This document shows, piece after piece, positions 42,489 through 51,666 of a stretch of 64,000 nt of DNA. Every line of letters begins with the position of its first letter. The first letter of the stretch is position 1. The notes under the pieces were generated by a model. That model did no database searches and had not been told where the DNA came from. It saw only the letters and a program-made list of their open reading frames with translations. The DNA comes from JAGPCK01 sp041675505 (lineage in GTDB: Bacteria; Bacteroidota; Bacteroidia; UKL13-3), in assembly GCA_041675505.1 (NCBI GenBank), contig JBAYTR010000001.1, positions 1-64,000 on the forward strand. Reading direction: 5' to 3'. Made by a program: the position numbers and the translations under genes.

Positions 42489-43586
42489 TTAAGAGTGTGC
42501 AAAAAGTTTCAACATACTCATTTTGTTTAACTTACCGCTACTCGTAAGCAAAAACCTCTCCATAAAAAACAGGTTAACAGGGGCCCAAAAACGCGGAAGT
42601 TGGTGTTTGAGTACCTGTAAAATTTCATCTGCTTCTGTGTTGGTCATGAAAGAAACTTCCATGACCAACACAACTTTCTGCCCCAAACGTTCATCTGGAA
42701 TTGCCCCGGCAAAAAAACGATGTGTTACTCCTCTTTCTTGCAGAATAGTCGCAATTTTTGCTTCGAGCAACTGGGTATGTATTTTTATTCCGCCACTGTT
42801 TATGATTTCATCCAACCTGCCGATAATGCTGAAAGTATTGGCCGATTGAAGCATGGCCACATCATTGGTTTGCAACCACTCGTTGCCGGTTACAGCCGCT
42901 TTAATTTTCAAACAGCCTCTGTTATCTACATCCAGTTCTACACCTGAAAATGCCGTGTAGTAATCAGATGACTGTTGCGCGTTAATACACCGCAATGCTA
43001 CATGCGAAACCGTCTCCGTCATACCATAGGTATGCCACAACTTCACTCCTTTCAGTTGCTTTAATTTTTGCTCCAACAAACCTGAAACAGGTGCACCACC
43101 TATAAGAATATGTGAAAACCTTTCTGCATTTTGTACTGCCAACTCATCACTCAACAGCTCTTGTAATTGCAAAGGCACTACTGAAGCTAAACCGTAGGAA
43201 TGATTTTTATCCAAAGATGAAATAACATGTGATGAAGGCTCGGTGATATGAACGTTCATATCACACTCCAGCGCCCGCACCAGCAGCATTTTACCACCAA
43301 TGTGCTCTGCAGAAATAGCGAGTAAACAAGAGCCTATTTCTTTCAGATGTAAATGCTGAATGGTGAGCCTTGCACTGTCCAACATCTGTTGCCGACTTAT
43401 TTGAACGGGCTTGGGTTCGCCTGTTGATCCGGAAGTAAACTGTAAAAATGTATCATCACCATTGAGCCATGATTGTAAAAAAAGTAATGCGTGCTGCTCA
43501 TATAAAGGAAGCGTAGCCACATAACTGTTCTCCAGTTGAAGAACCTGCTCTGTTGTGTACTTCTGCTTTCCGGTAGAGATAATCAT
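42489..43586 (-). CDS. menE: MenE-like o-succinylbenzoate-CoA ligase (AMP-binding)
   Basis: 365 residues from ATG 43586, whose ATGA overlaps the stop of the upstream AhpD-like gene. Adenylate-forming motifs: 'FLQFTSGSTGEPKPVQIS' (P-loop), 'LIGGAPVSG', 'LWHTYGMTETVSHVALR', 'WLQTNDVAML', 'IIGRLDEIINSGGIKI' and a C-terminal Lys in 'LTSSGKLNK'. The short length and N-terminal truncation relative to general acyl-CoA ligases are typical of Bacteroidota MenE in menaquinone synthesis. Other men genes are not in the window, so the substrate is inferred. Confidence 0.8.
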   Translation of the reverse strand: MIISTGKQKYTTEQVLQLENSYVATLPLYEQHALLFLQSWLNGDDTFLQFTSGSTGEPKPVQISRQQMLDSARLTIQHLHLKEIGSCLLAISAEHIGGKMLLVRALECDMNVHITEPSSHVISSLDKNHSYGLASVVPLQLQELLSDELAVQNAERFSHILIGGAPVSGLLEQKLKQLKGVKLWHTYGMTETVSHVALRCINAQQSSDYYTAFSGVELDVDNRGCLKIKAAVTGNEWLQTNDVAMLQSANTFSIIGRLDEIINSGGIKIHTQLLEAKIATILQERGVTHRFFAGAIPDERLGQKVVLVMEVSFMTNTEADEILQVLKHQLPRFWAPVNLFFMERFLLTSSGKLNKMSMLKLFAHS

Positions 43587-43924
43587 TGTGCCTGCAAAAC
43601 TTCCCAATATTCTACGGCCCTGCGTGTATGCGGAATAACAATGGTGCCACCCACAATATTGGCCACGGCAAAAATTTCAAACATTTGTGCCGTAGTAACA
43701 CCCTGTTCTTTGCATTTTTCTAAGTGATACTTTACACAATCATCACAACGCAATACCATGCTGGCCACTAACCCCAGCATCTCTTTTACTTGTGTACTTA
43801 ATGCTCCCTCCTGATAGGTGTTTGTATCCAGATTGAACAATCGTTTTAACACCAGATTATCTGCACCCAGAACTTTCTCATTCATTCTGCTGCGGTAATC
43901 ATTAAACTCTTCTACCTGATTCAT
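43583..43924 (-). CDS. AhpD-like carboxymuconolactone decarboxylase-family protein
   Basis: 113 residues from ATG 43924 (MNQVEEFNDYRSRMNEKVLG). The CMD/AhpD core is seen in 'LVASMVLRCDDCVKYHLEKC', with the CxxC and trailing His of the AhpD-type thiol site, and 'GGTIVIPHTRRAVEYW'. Such proteins act as thiol peroxidase partners or decarboxylases; the intact CxxC...H favours redox function. It is translationally coupled to the menE-like gene, an arrangement I recall from other Bacteroidota. Confidence 0.87.
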   Translation of the reverse strand: MNQVEEFNDYRSRMNEKVLGADNLVLKRLFNLDTNTYQEGALSTQVKEMLGLVASMVLRCDDCVKYHLEKCKEQGVTTAQMFEIFAVANIVGGTIVIPHTRRAVEYWEVLQAQ

Positions 43925-43950
43925 AATTATTGAATTTGTATACAAAGAAA

Positions 43951-43958
43951 TATCTTTG
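43951..43958 (+). promoter_or_regulatory. -7 box TATCTTTG of the acyltransferase gene
   Basis: Exact TAnnTTTG match 20 bases before ATG 43979; it lies between divergent genes. Confidence 0.45.
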
Positions 43959-43978
43959 ACAGCATACAGCCCAATAGA

Positions 43979-45133
43979 ATGGAAACTAAAAGTGAGTCTG
44001 ACGGCTTAAATATACTGAAACAACACATTCCGGAACTGGACGGCTTAAGAGGATTTGCCTTATGTGCCGCTGTACTTTGGCATTACTACTCCTGCACAAT
44101 TACAGACTACACTGCCATACTAAGGATATTTCGCCCCCTTACTGATCTGACCATTGTTTGTGTTGATGCCTTCTTTGTACTCTCAGGATTCTTAATTTCG
44201 AGCATATTACTGCAGAGCAAGGGGTCGCCCAACTTCTTCAAGACTTTTTATATCCGCAGGGTGTTGCGCATTTTCCCTATGTACTACTTTATGCTGGGGC
44301 TTTATGTAGTGGGGGTATGGCTGGGGGGCGAGCAAAAAATACCTTTTATTTTCAGTGACCCATTGCCGCTGTGGTCGTATGCTGTATTTGCACAAACCTT
44401 TTTTATGGGCATAGTTGACGGGCAGTTTAATTTTGGCCCTCACTTTCTTGGAATAACCTGGTCGGTAACCATTGAAGAGCAGTTTTACTTTATCATGCCT
44501 TTTCTCATATGGCTTATTCCCAGGAAACATCTTATTAAAACTTGCCTCCTGTTAATTGCTGTTTGCTGGCTAACCAAATGGGGCATGAGGGATGACCTGA
44601 TGCGTATTTATGTGACCATGCCCAGCCGAATGGATTCCTTAATTATGGGAATAATGATTGCTTACGGAGTGCAACAACCCGGTTTTATCAATTACATAAA
44701 AAGTATACTACCCAAATTACATTGGGCCTTACTTTTTTTAGTAATCGGGTTAGCACTTTTCATTCAATTTCCTCAGGGAGGGGTATGGTTTGGGTTTCTT
44801 TTTACTGTAGCAGGTATAGCTTTCAGTTTGTGTATGCTCATTATCCTTACGCACAGAGAAGGGAAAATATCACAGCTTTTCAGGTTCAAATTACTCAGGT
44901 GGCTAGGGGGAATTTCTTATGGTGTGTATCTGACACATCAGGCCATAAACGGTGCACTTCATCAGTGGATACTAAATCAACCACCTACCATTCACATTAA
45001 AAACAGCAGTTTAATCTGGCAGGATATAAGTGTAACACTACTTTCTCTTATGGTATCCTTGCTATTTTCTCATTACGCATTCAAATGGATGGAGAAGCCT
45101 TTAATCAGATTCGGGCACAGCTTTAAATACTAA
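43979..45133 (+). CDS. Acyltransferase 3 (OafA/YrhL family)
   Basis: 384 residues with about ten membrane helices. Family motifs: 'IPELDGLRGFALCAAVLWHY' (catalytic His region), 'DAFFVLSGFLIS', 'FFKTFYIRRVLRIFPMYYF' and 'GITWSVTIEEQFYFIMPFLI'. These inner-membrane enzymes O-acylate surface sugars or other exported molecules. No C-terminal SGNH domain is present. The stop overlaps the convergent cardiolipin-synthase-like gene by 4 bases. Confidence 0.9.
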   Translation: METKSESDGLNILKQHIPELDGLRGFALCAAVLWHYYSCTITDYTAILRIFRPLTDLTIVCVDAFFVLSGFLISSILLQSKGSPNFFKTFYIRRVLRIFPMYYFMLGLYVVGVWLGGEQKIPFIFSDPLPLWSYAVFAQTFFMGIVDGQFNFGPHFLGITWSVTIEEQFYFIMPFLIWLIPRKHLIKTCLLLIAVCWLTKWGMRDDLMRIYVTMPSRMDSLIMGIMIAYGVQQPGFINYIKSILPKLHWALLFLVIGLALFIQFPQGGVWFGFLFTVAGIAFSLCMLIILTHREGKISQLFRFKLLRWLGGISYGVYLTHQAINGALHQWILNQPPTIHIKNSSLIWQDISVTLLSLMVSLLFSHYAFKWMEKPLIRFGHSFKY

Positions 45134-46281
45134 TCACCGGGATTGCTCTTTCTTCTGTCTTGTTCTTCGCTAAGCCAAAGAAATAGTACTAAGGACAACC
45201 GAACAAGGTTATAGCAAAACCAGTTGTAGAGTTGTTTTAAAAAATTATTTTCTCTTGAATAGGTTGCCCATTCTACCTTTTCGGCTCCTTCTGCAATTTG
45301 TACGTTTACAACTTTTTTTACTTCCTGAGTAAAGGCTGCATCGTTCACTACTACGTTGAGTTCTATGCTACCGAAATCACTCAATTTATTGATATTGTAT
45401 GAACCAATGGTACACCATTTATTATCTACCAGCATCAGTTTTCCGTGAAGTACACTTTCTTTCCACTCATAAATTTCAAATTGGTAACGAAACATCCAAT
45501 CATACAAAAAACATGTGGCTTGTTTAACAAATTTCACATCAGATATGCCTGATAAAAGCACCCGAATTTTAACTCCTCTTCTGGCTGCAATTCTCATCGC
45601 TTTTCTGGTGGCTCTTGATGGCAAAAAGTAACTCGCTACAATACACACCTCTGTTTCTGCTTCTGTAAATGCCCTTCTGTAAAGACGGGAAATTTCCTTT
45701 TTGTTCCTGAACCAATCATTTTGAGCCAGTGCCACCGACACTCCGTTTTTATGCTGAACGGGGGCATTGAGCAGGAGTTTACCCGTTAACTTTTGTTTTC
45801 TTTTCCATATATAGTTACAGATGGAAAACACCTGCTTACTCACCTGACCGTTGATGAACAAAGCATAATCTAACCAAGGTTTTTCCTGAGCTGTTCCTTT
45901 GTATTTATCTGCGATGTTTATTCCACCAATTAAGCAATCACCCGTTTCATTTAATAAGAGTTTGTGGTGCAACCTGCGCCCTATTTTCACTCCTCTCAGC
46001 GGAGAGAACATTCTGATTTTAATGCCGGCTTGCTGCATATCAGCAATCACCTCATCAGGTAAACGCGTACCGTAACCATCAGCCACTACCATGACCATTA
46101 CGCCACGTTTTGTTGCTGCTTTTAATGCGTCAATTACCTCCGCTCCCGTTTTGTCATGCTCCAGAATATATGTTTGCAAATGAATAAACACCCTGGCCTC
46201 ACCTATGAGGCGCAACAACTCATCAAAAAACGGCTGACCGCTTAAGAGAAGTTTTACCTGATGTCCGTTATGAAAATGCAT
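45130..46281 (-). CDS. Phospholipase D-type cardiolipin synthase-like protein
   Basis: 383 residues from ATG 46281. Two HKD motifs: 'HHKLLLNE' (about residue 106, with Glu where Asp is usual, followed by GGIN) and 'HGKLMLVD' near 285, followed by GSYN. The protein lacks the N-terminal membrane pair of ClsA and ends with a hydrophobic helix, closest in form to ClsB-type enzymes that condense phosphatidylglycerol. The promoter box TAACTTTG lies 3 bases before the ATG. The Glu in the first motif may or may not affect activity. Confidence 0.82.
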   Translation of the reverse strand: MHFHNGHQVKLLLSGQPFFDELLRLIGEARVFIHLQTYILEHDKTGAEVIDALKAATKRGVMVMVVADGYGTRLPDEVIADMQQAGIKIRMFSPLRGVKIGRRLHHKLLLNETGDCLIGGINIADKYKGTAQEKPWLDYALFINGQVSKQVFSICNYIWKRKQKLTGKLLLNAPVQHKNGVSVALAQNDWFRNKKEISRLYRRAFTEAETEVCIVASYFLPSRATRKAMRIAARRGVKIRVLLSGISDVKFVKQATCFLYDWMFRYQFEIYEWKESVLHGKLMLVDNKWCTIGSYNINKLSDFGSIELNVVVNDAAFTQEVKKVVNVQIAEGAEKVEWATYSRENNFLKQLYNWFCYNLVRLSLVLFLWLSEEQDRRKSNPGD

Positions 46282-46284
46282 AGC

Positions 46285-46292
46285 CAAAGTTA
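46285..46292 (-). promoter_or_regulatory. -7 box TAACTTTG of the cardiolipin-synthase-like gene
   Basis: Exact TAnnTTTG match on the minus strand, 3 bases before ATG 46281, again a leaderless geometry. Confidence 0.5.
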
Positions 46293-46310
46293 ACTAAAGC
46301 AAGCTGACTA

Positions 46311-46344
46311 AAATAAAAATCCCGACCTGTTATGATCGGGATTT
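46311..46344 (-). terminator. Terminator of lpdA
   Basis: On the minus strand: stem AAATCCCGA/TCGGGATTT with a 10-base loop, followed by TTATTTT. It starts about 20 bases after the lpdA stop. Confidence 0.8.
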
Positions 46345-46365
46345 GTTTATGAAACTATTTAATTC

Positions 46366-47754
46366 TTATAAATGAATGCACTCGCCATAAGCTTGTGCTG
46401 CAGCTTCCATAATGGCTTCACTCATGGTTGGATGCGGATGAACAGATTTAATAATCTCATGCCCCGTTGTCTCCAGGTTACGGGCCACAACAGCCTCTGC
46501 AATCATTTCTGTTACGTTTGCTCCTACCATGTGGCAACCTAACCACTCGCCATATTTTGCATCAAAGATTACTTTAACAAAACCTTCTTTTGCTCCGGCT
46601 GCGCTGGCTTTACCACTGGCTGAGAAAGGAAACTTACCCACTTTAATTTCGTAACCCGCTTCTTTCGCTGCCTTTTCAGTATATCCAACCGAGGCTACTT
46701 CAGGCAGGCAATAGGTACAACCCGGTATGTTGCCATAGTGAAGCGGTGCAGGATGGTGACCTGCAATTTTCTCTACACAAATAATCCCCTCAGCACTGGC
46801 AACGTGAGCCAGAGCAGGACCTTTCACAATATCGCCTATGGCATAAATACCTTTAACATTGGTTTGGTAAAAATCATCTACCAATACCTTGTCCTTATCG
46901 GTTTTTACTCCAACCTGTTCTAATCCCAGATTTTCAATGTTGGTTTTAATACCCACGGCTGATAGTACCACATCACACTCAATCTCTTTCATTCCTTCAG
47001 GAGTTTTTACCTTTACTTTGCAACCGGCTCCTGTTGTATCAACCCCTTCTACTGCGGAAGAAGTCATAATCTCTATCCCTTTTTTCTTGAATGACTTGGT
47101 CACTTCTTTTGAAACGTCCTCATCTTCAACGGGCAAAATATTGGGCATAAACTCTACAATAGTAACTTTAGTACCCATGCTGTTGTAAAAATACGCGAAC
47201 TCACATCCGATAGCTCCTGAGCCCATTACCACCATAGTTTTAGGTTGCTGCGGCAACACCATAGCTTCCCGGTAACCAATAATTTTTTTACCGTCAATTT
47301 TTATGCTGGGTAATTCGCGGCTACGGGCTCCGGTAGCCAAAATGATATGTTTAGCTTCAACAATCTTTTTAGTTCCGGCAGCTTCAGTTACTTCTACCTT
47401 GCCGGCAGCAAGCACTTTACCCGTTCCCTGAATAACTTCGATTTTATTTTTCTTCATCAGAAAAGCAATGCCTTTGCTCATTCCTTCAGCCACACCGCGA
47501 CTGCGTTTTACCACAGCAGCAAAATCATGGGTTGAGCCGCTTACGTTTATTCCGTAATCAGCCGCATGGTGAATGTATTCAAAAACCTGAGCCGATTTTA
47601 ACAACGCCTTGGTAGGAATACATCCCCAGTTTAAACAAACACCACCTAGTTCAGCCTTTTCAACAATAGCTGTTTTAAGTCCCAGTTGTGAAGCCCTTAT
47701 AGCTGCCACATATCCACCGGGGCCGCTACCAATTACAATAAGATCAAAATTCAT
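46366..47754 (-). CDS. lpdA: Dihydrolipoyl dehydrogenase (E3)
   Basis: 462 residues. FAD site 'DLIVIGSGPGGYVAAIRASQ', redox disulfide 'GGVCLNWGCIPTKALL' (CxxxxC), NAD site 'VVMGSGAIGCEFAYFYNSMG', 'GIYAIGDIVKGPALAHVASA' and the C-terminal catalytic 'HPHPTMSEAIMEAA' (His-Glu). It reoxidises lipoyl groups in 2-oxoacid dehydrogenases and the glycine cleavage system, whose T protein is encoded at 32 kb. Monocistronic, with its own promoter and terminator. Confidence 0.97.
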   Translation of the reverse strand: MNFDLIVIGSGPGGYVAAIRASQLGLKTAIVEKAELGGVCLNWGCIPTKALLKSAQVFEYIHHAADYGINVSGSTHDFAAVVKRSRGVAEGMSKGIAFLMKKNKIEVIQGTGKVLAAGKVEVTEAAGTKKIVEAKHIILATGARSRELPSIKIDGKKIIGYREAMVLPQQPKTMVVMGSGAIGCEFAYFYNSMGTKVTIVEFMPNILPVEDEDVSKEVTKSFKKKGIEIMTSSAVEGVDTTGAGCKVKVKTPEGMKEIECDVVLSAVGIKTNIENLGLEQVGVKTDKDKVLVDDFYQTNVKGIYAIGDIVKGPALAHVASAEGIICVEKIAGHHPAPLHYGNIPGCTYCLPEVASVGYTEKAAKEAGYEIKVGKFPFSASGKASAAGAKEGFVKVIFDAKYGEWLGCHMVGANVTEMIAEAVVARNLETTGHEIIKSVHPHPTMSEAIMEAAAQAYGECIHL

Positions 47755-47777
47755 ATTTTAAATTGATTTGAAGGGTG

Positions 47778-47808
47778 CAAACATACAAAAGCCACACGGT
47801 TAACCCAA
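47778..47808 (-). promoter_or_regulatory. Promoter of lpdA
   Basis: On the minus strand: TTG (47808-47806), a 20-base spacer, then TATGTTTG (47785-47778), 23 bases before the lpdA ATG. Confidence 0.65.
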
Positions 47809-47923
47809 CAATTTATGCTGTGCAACTGTTAAACAGGCAATTGCATCTCCTTAAGAGAAACTCAGGCTAAAAATTTTAAAAAGTTTACTTTATATTGCCC
47901 ACTTAATAATTATTTAACTGCTG

Positions 47924-50900
47924 ATGAAGAAATCCCACGTTTTATTTATCACTCTGATTACCTGTCAATACTTTGTGGCTGTTGCGCAAGAAGTGCGTAG
48001 TCACTTGGTTCATCTCAAAAATGCTACAGTTAGTTTGCCGGCTCAACTTCAGCTTTCATCTGAGGATGTAACTAAAAGCACATTTGAAGGAAGCCTATAT
48101 GTGCTAATGCAATTCAATGAAATTCCAACAGCAGAGAAAGTACTCGCACTTCAAAAAGCAGGTGTTGTTTTAGGAGACTATCTCCCCCACTACACCTACA
48201 TTGCTCAACTGACAACCGACTATTCGCCTGCCACACTCAAGGCAGCAGGTATAACCAGCATAAGCTCTATAGACCCCATATGGAAAGTAGACAGCCGCGT
48301 TGCACCATACTGGAATGGAGCCATTAATGAAGGCACAACCCGTTTAACCGTTCTTTATCACAAGCAAGCAAATGCTATATCCATTGCACAAAGCATTATT
48401 GGTGAGGGCGGATTGGTGATAGAGCACTTACCCCTCTTCAACCAGTTTACCATAGAGGTACCTGTTCAAAAGGTAAAAACAATTACCGAAAAAGCCTGGG
48501 TAAACTGGGTGGAACCTACTGCTCCTGCTCCGGCAGAAATGAATCTTCCCGGTAAAACCCTTATCCGTACCAATGTGCTTAATACAGGATTGCCTAAAGG
48601 AAGGAATCTTCAAGGGCAGGGGGTAATTATGGGCATATGGGATGGCGGATCTGTTGGCACACACGTTGATTTTACAGGAAGGCAAACCAATGCACAAGCT
48701 TCAACTGTTAATCCACATGCCACACACGTTACAGGCACAATTGGCGGAGCCGGCATAAAAGACCCCAGTACAGAAGGTATGGCTCCAAAGGCTACTTTAC
48801 TTAACTGGGACTTTAACGGATCTGTATCGTCTGAAGTATCGGGTGCTATATCAACGAATAAAATTAACATTACCAATAACTCATGGGGGTACAACCGACT
48901 AACAGATTCTTGCAGTTTCAGAGGGCGGTACGATAATCAAAGCCGTTCTTTTGACATAATTTCGAACAATTCACCATTGGTTACTCAGGTATGGGCAGCC
49001 GGAAATTATCAACCGGATAATTGTGCTTCGGGCGGTTTCAGAACAGTATCAAGCGGATATCAGGCAGCAAAAAATATCATAGTTATCGGTGCTGTTGACC
49101 GCAATGATGCTATGAGCAACTTTTCCTCTTTCGGACCCGTACGCGACAACCGACTCAAACCTGATGTATGCGCAGTAGGTGTTGCCGTAAACTCCACCTA
49201 TCCAAACAATACTTATTCTTCTCTTGACGGCACATCCATGGCTACACCGGCTTCCAGCGGCACTGTTGCATTGCTTTACGAACGTTACCGTCAGTTAAAC
49301 AATAATGATAACCCGGATGCTTCCTTAATCAGAAATATGGTGGCCAATACTGCTGAAGATTTAGGAAACAGCGGCCCTGATTTTAAACATGGTTACGGAC
49401 GAATTAATGCGGTAAGAGCTGTAAGGTTAATGGAAGAAAACAGGTATTTTTCTGCTGTATTAACTCCATCCGCTACAAATTCACACAACATCTCCATTCC
49501 GGCAGGTTGCAAAAGGGTAAAAGTAATGATTACCTGGAACGACCCGGCTGCTAATGCAATGGCTAATATTTCTTTGGTAAATGATTTGGATATAGTGCTG
49601 GAGAATAAAGCGGCACAACAAACCTTGCCTTGGCGTTTAAGCGTAGTTTTCATGAATACAACTGCACAGCGCGGTCGTGATTCACTCAACAACATTGAAC
49701 AAGTAACCATTGACAATCCTGATACTACTGGCTACACACTTAAAGTAAACGGATTGGTAACTGCTCCTGCGGGCCAGCGTTATTACATCACTTACGAGTA
49801 TGAATATTCATCGTTAGAAATTTCTTATCCTAACGGTGGTGAAACATTTTTACCGGGTGCAACTGAGCAGATTCGCTGGGATTCAAAATTTGTTACCTCC
49901 AATGTGCAATTACATTATTCCATTGACGGAGGAAACAGTTGGGTGGTAATAACCAACAGCCAAAACGGAAGTTCAAGATATTTCAGTTGGACTGTTCCCA
50001 GCACTATTACCAGCAAAGCTTTGATACGTGTTCGTACAACAGACAGCAGTATTGTGGATATAAGCGACACCACATTTGCCATTTTGGGAACTCCTTCGTT
50101 AACCACTCCGAGGGCTTGCAGCGGGCAATTACATTTAACCTGGGGAACAGTAACCGGTGCAATTGCTTATGAAGCAGCTATACTTTCCAACGGAAAACTG
50201 GAAACAAAAGCTATCACTTCCACAACCAACCGCTTTCATACGTTTACCGGTTTAAATAACGGCACTGAGTATTGGGTTACAGTAAGAGCAATAGGACCTG
50301 ATAGTTCGCGTGGCAAATTTGCTAATGCATTAAATGCAACTCCAACCTCTGCCAGCGCACCACCCTCTTTTACCAAAAACCTTCCCCTCATTACTTCTGC
50401 CTGTATCAATAAAGCTGCAGTAATCAAAATACAATCAGCCGGTGCAGCCACTTTAACCCGCCAATGGCAGCGCAGCACTAATGGCGGCACAAGCTGGTCA
50501 ATTACCGGGGGCAATGTAGACACGCTATCGTTAGGTACAGTTACCGGCAGTATGGAAAATTACCTGTATCGCCTCAACTTAACCAGCAGCACCTGCGGCA
50601 ACACGGTAACCACTACCATTACCACATTAAAAACTGACACCGGTCTTATACTTACTCATGACCCGATTGATGCCACTGCCTGCCATGGTTCAACTATAAA
50701 ATTCAGTTACGGTGCTGTTTCAAAAAACAATCCGAATACGGTGTGGCAAGTGAGCAAAAACAATGGTGTAAGCTGGGCCAATGTAGCCAACGTACAAGAC
50801 ACAACAGTTACTCTATCTGCAATTGACACACTCAACAATCAAATCATTCGCGCTATTGCTTCAAATGGCTGTGTAACGGGAGATACTACTGCATCTGCCT

Positions 50901-51637
50901 TAATCACTGTTAAGCCTCGCTTGAATTTAACAGTGACCAACGATACGAACCTTTGCATCGGCAAGTCCATCAGTATTTCTGCACAGGTTACTGGCGGTGC
51001 CTCTGCTCCCGTTATCAACTGGACCGGCTTAGGAAACAACACCTCCTATTTCGTTGCTCCGCTCACCACCACAACCTACACTATTGTAGCTAATGATAGT
51101 TGCTCCACCCCTGTAACCGATAGTGTAAAAGTTACTGTAATACTTGTTGACTCTACATTTACACACAACGGAACCAGTGGCAAAAATCAAGTTGACTTTA
51201 CTGCCAGCGAAGCCTTTGCCAATAGCTACAGCTGGAATTTCGGAGATGGCAGTGCCAATGTAAATTTCAGAAGTGCCGGACACTTTTTTGCCGCAAATGG
51301 CAATTACAATGTGTGCTTAACTGTTGTTAAAAACGGCTGCTCTTACACCACCTGCCAAAACATCAACGTTACACGAACTGATGTTGAACTGGTGAATGAT
51401 CTTGCTGATGCCATAAAAGTATACCCCAACCCTGCCTCAAATAACATATTCATAGCAGCACCCGTTCCTGTACAAAAAATAAGTCTTGTAAATGAACTTG
51501 GCAGCCGGGTGTGGGAAAGCAACGCCCCTGCACAAAACATGAGTATTTCCTTATCACCATTTGCAGCAGGCATCTATTTTGTAAACGTGCAAACTGATGC
51601 AGGTATCATTCGTAAAAAATTAATCATTATCAAATAA
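47924..51637 (+). CDS. Secreted S8 subtilisin-like protease with Fn3/Ig/PKD repeats, type IX cargo
   Basis: 1237 residues. Signal peptide (FITLITCQYFVAVAQ), a propeptide-like region (to about 220), then the S8 catalytic domain with Asp240 in 'GIWDGGSVGTHVDF', His265 in 'NPHATHVTG' and Ser438 in 'DGTSMATPASSG'. After a beta domain come a Ser/Thr-rich 'YPNGGETFLPG' module, a fibronectin-III-like segment (about 720-810), Ig-like stretches, a PKD domain ('YSWNFGDGSANV') and a type A sorting domain ('VYPNPASNNIFI' to 'KKLIIIK'). It should be exported through the GldKLMN machinery and held at or released from the surface. A TATATTGC element about 30 bases upstream is a weak -7 candidate. Confidence 0.92.
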   Translation: MKKSHVLFITLITCQYFVAVAQEVRSHLVHLKNATVSLPAQLQLSSEDVTKSTFEGSLYVLMQFNEIPTAEKVLALQKAGVVLGDYLPHYTYIAQLTTDYSPATLKAAGITSISSIDPIWKVDSRVAPYWNGAINEGTTRLTVLYHKQANAISIAQSIIGEGGLVIEHLPLFNQFTIEVPVQKVKTITEKAWVNWVEPTAPAPAEMNLPGKTLIRTNVLNTGLPKGRNLQGQGVIMGIWDGGSVGTHVDFTGRQTNAQASTVNPHATHVTGTIGGAGIKDPSTEGMAPKATLLNWDFNGSVSSEVSGAISTNKINITNNSWGYNRLTDSCSFRGRYDNQSRSFDIISNNSPLVTQVWAAGNYQPDNCASGGFRTVSSGYQAAKNIIVIGAVDRNDAMSNFSSFGPVRDNRLKPDVCAVGVAVNSTYPNNTYSSLDGTSMATPASSGTVALLYERYRQLNNNDNPDASLIRNMVANTAEDLGNSGPDFKHGYGRINAVRAVRLMEENRYFSAVLTPSATNSHNISIPAGCKRVKVMITWNDPAANAMANISLVNDLDIVLENKAAQQTLPWRLSVVFMNTTAQRGRDSLNNIEQVTIDNPDTTGYTLKVNGLVTAPAGQRYYITYEYEYSSLEISYPNGGETFLPGATEQIRWDSKFVTSNVQLHYSIDGGNSWVVITNSQNGSSRYFSWTVPSTITSKALIRVRTTDSSIVDISDTTFAILGTPSLTTPRACSGQLHLTWGTVTGAIAYEAAILSNGKLETKAITSTTNRFHTFTGLNNGTEYWVTVRAIGPDSSRGKFANALNATPTSASAPPSFTKNLPLITSACINKAAVIKIQSAGAATLTRQWQRSTNGGTSWSITGGNVDTLSLGTVTGSMENYLYRLNLTSSTCGNTVTTTITTLKTDTGLILTHDPIDATACHGSTIKFSYGAVSKNNPNTVWQVSKNNGVSWANVANVQDTTVTLSAIDTLNNQIIRAIASNGCVTGDTTASALITVKPRLNLTVTNDTNLCIGKSISISAQVTGGASAPVINWTGLGNNTSYFVAPLTTTTYTIVANDSCSTPVTDSVKVTVILVDSTFTHNGTSGKNQVDFTASEAFANSYSWNFGDGSANVNFRSAGHFFAANGNYNVCLTVVKNGCSYTTCQNINVTRTDVELVNDLADAIKVYPNPASNNIFIAAPVPVQKISLVNELGSRVWESNAPAQNMSISLSPFAAGIYFVNVQTDAGIIRKKLIIIK

Positions 51638-51666
51638 CCTTTATTGAGTTCTATATTTTCTGATTC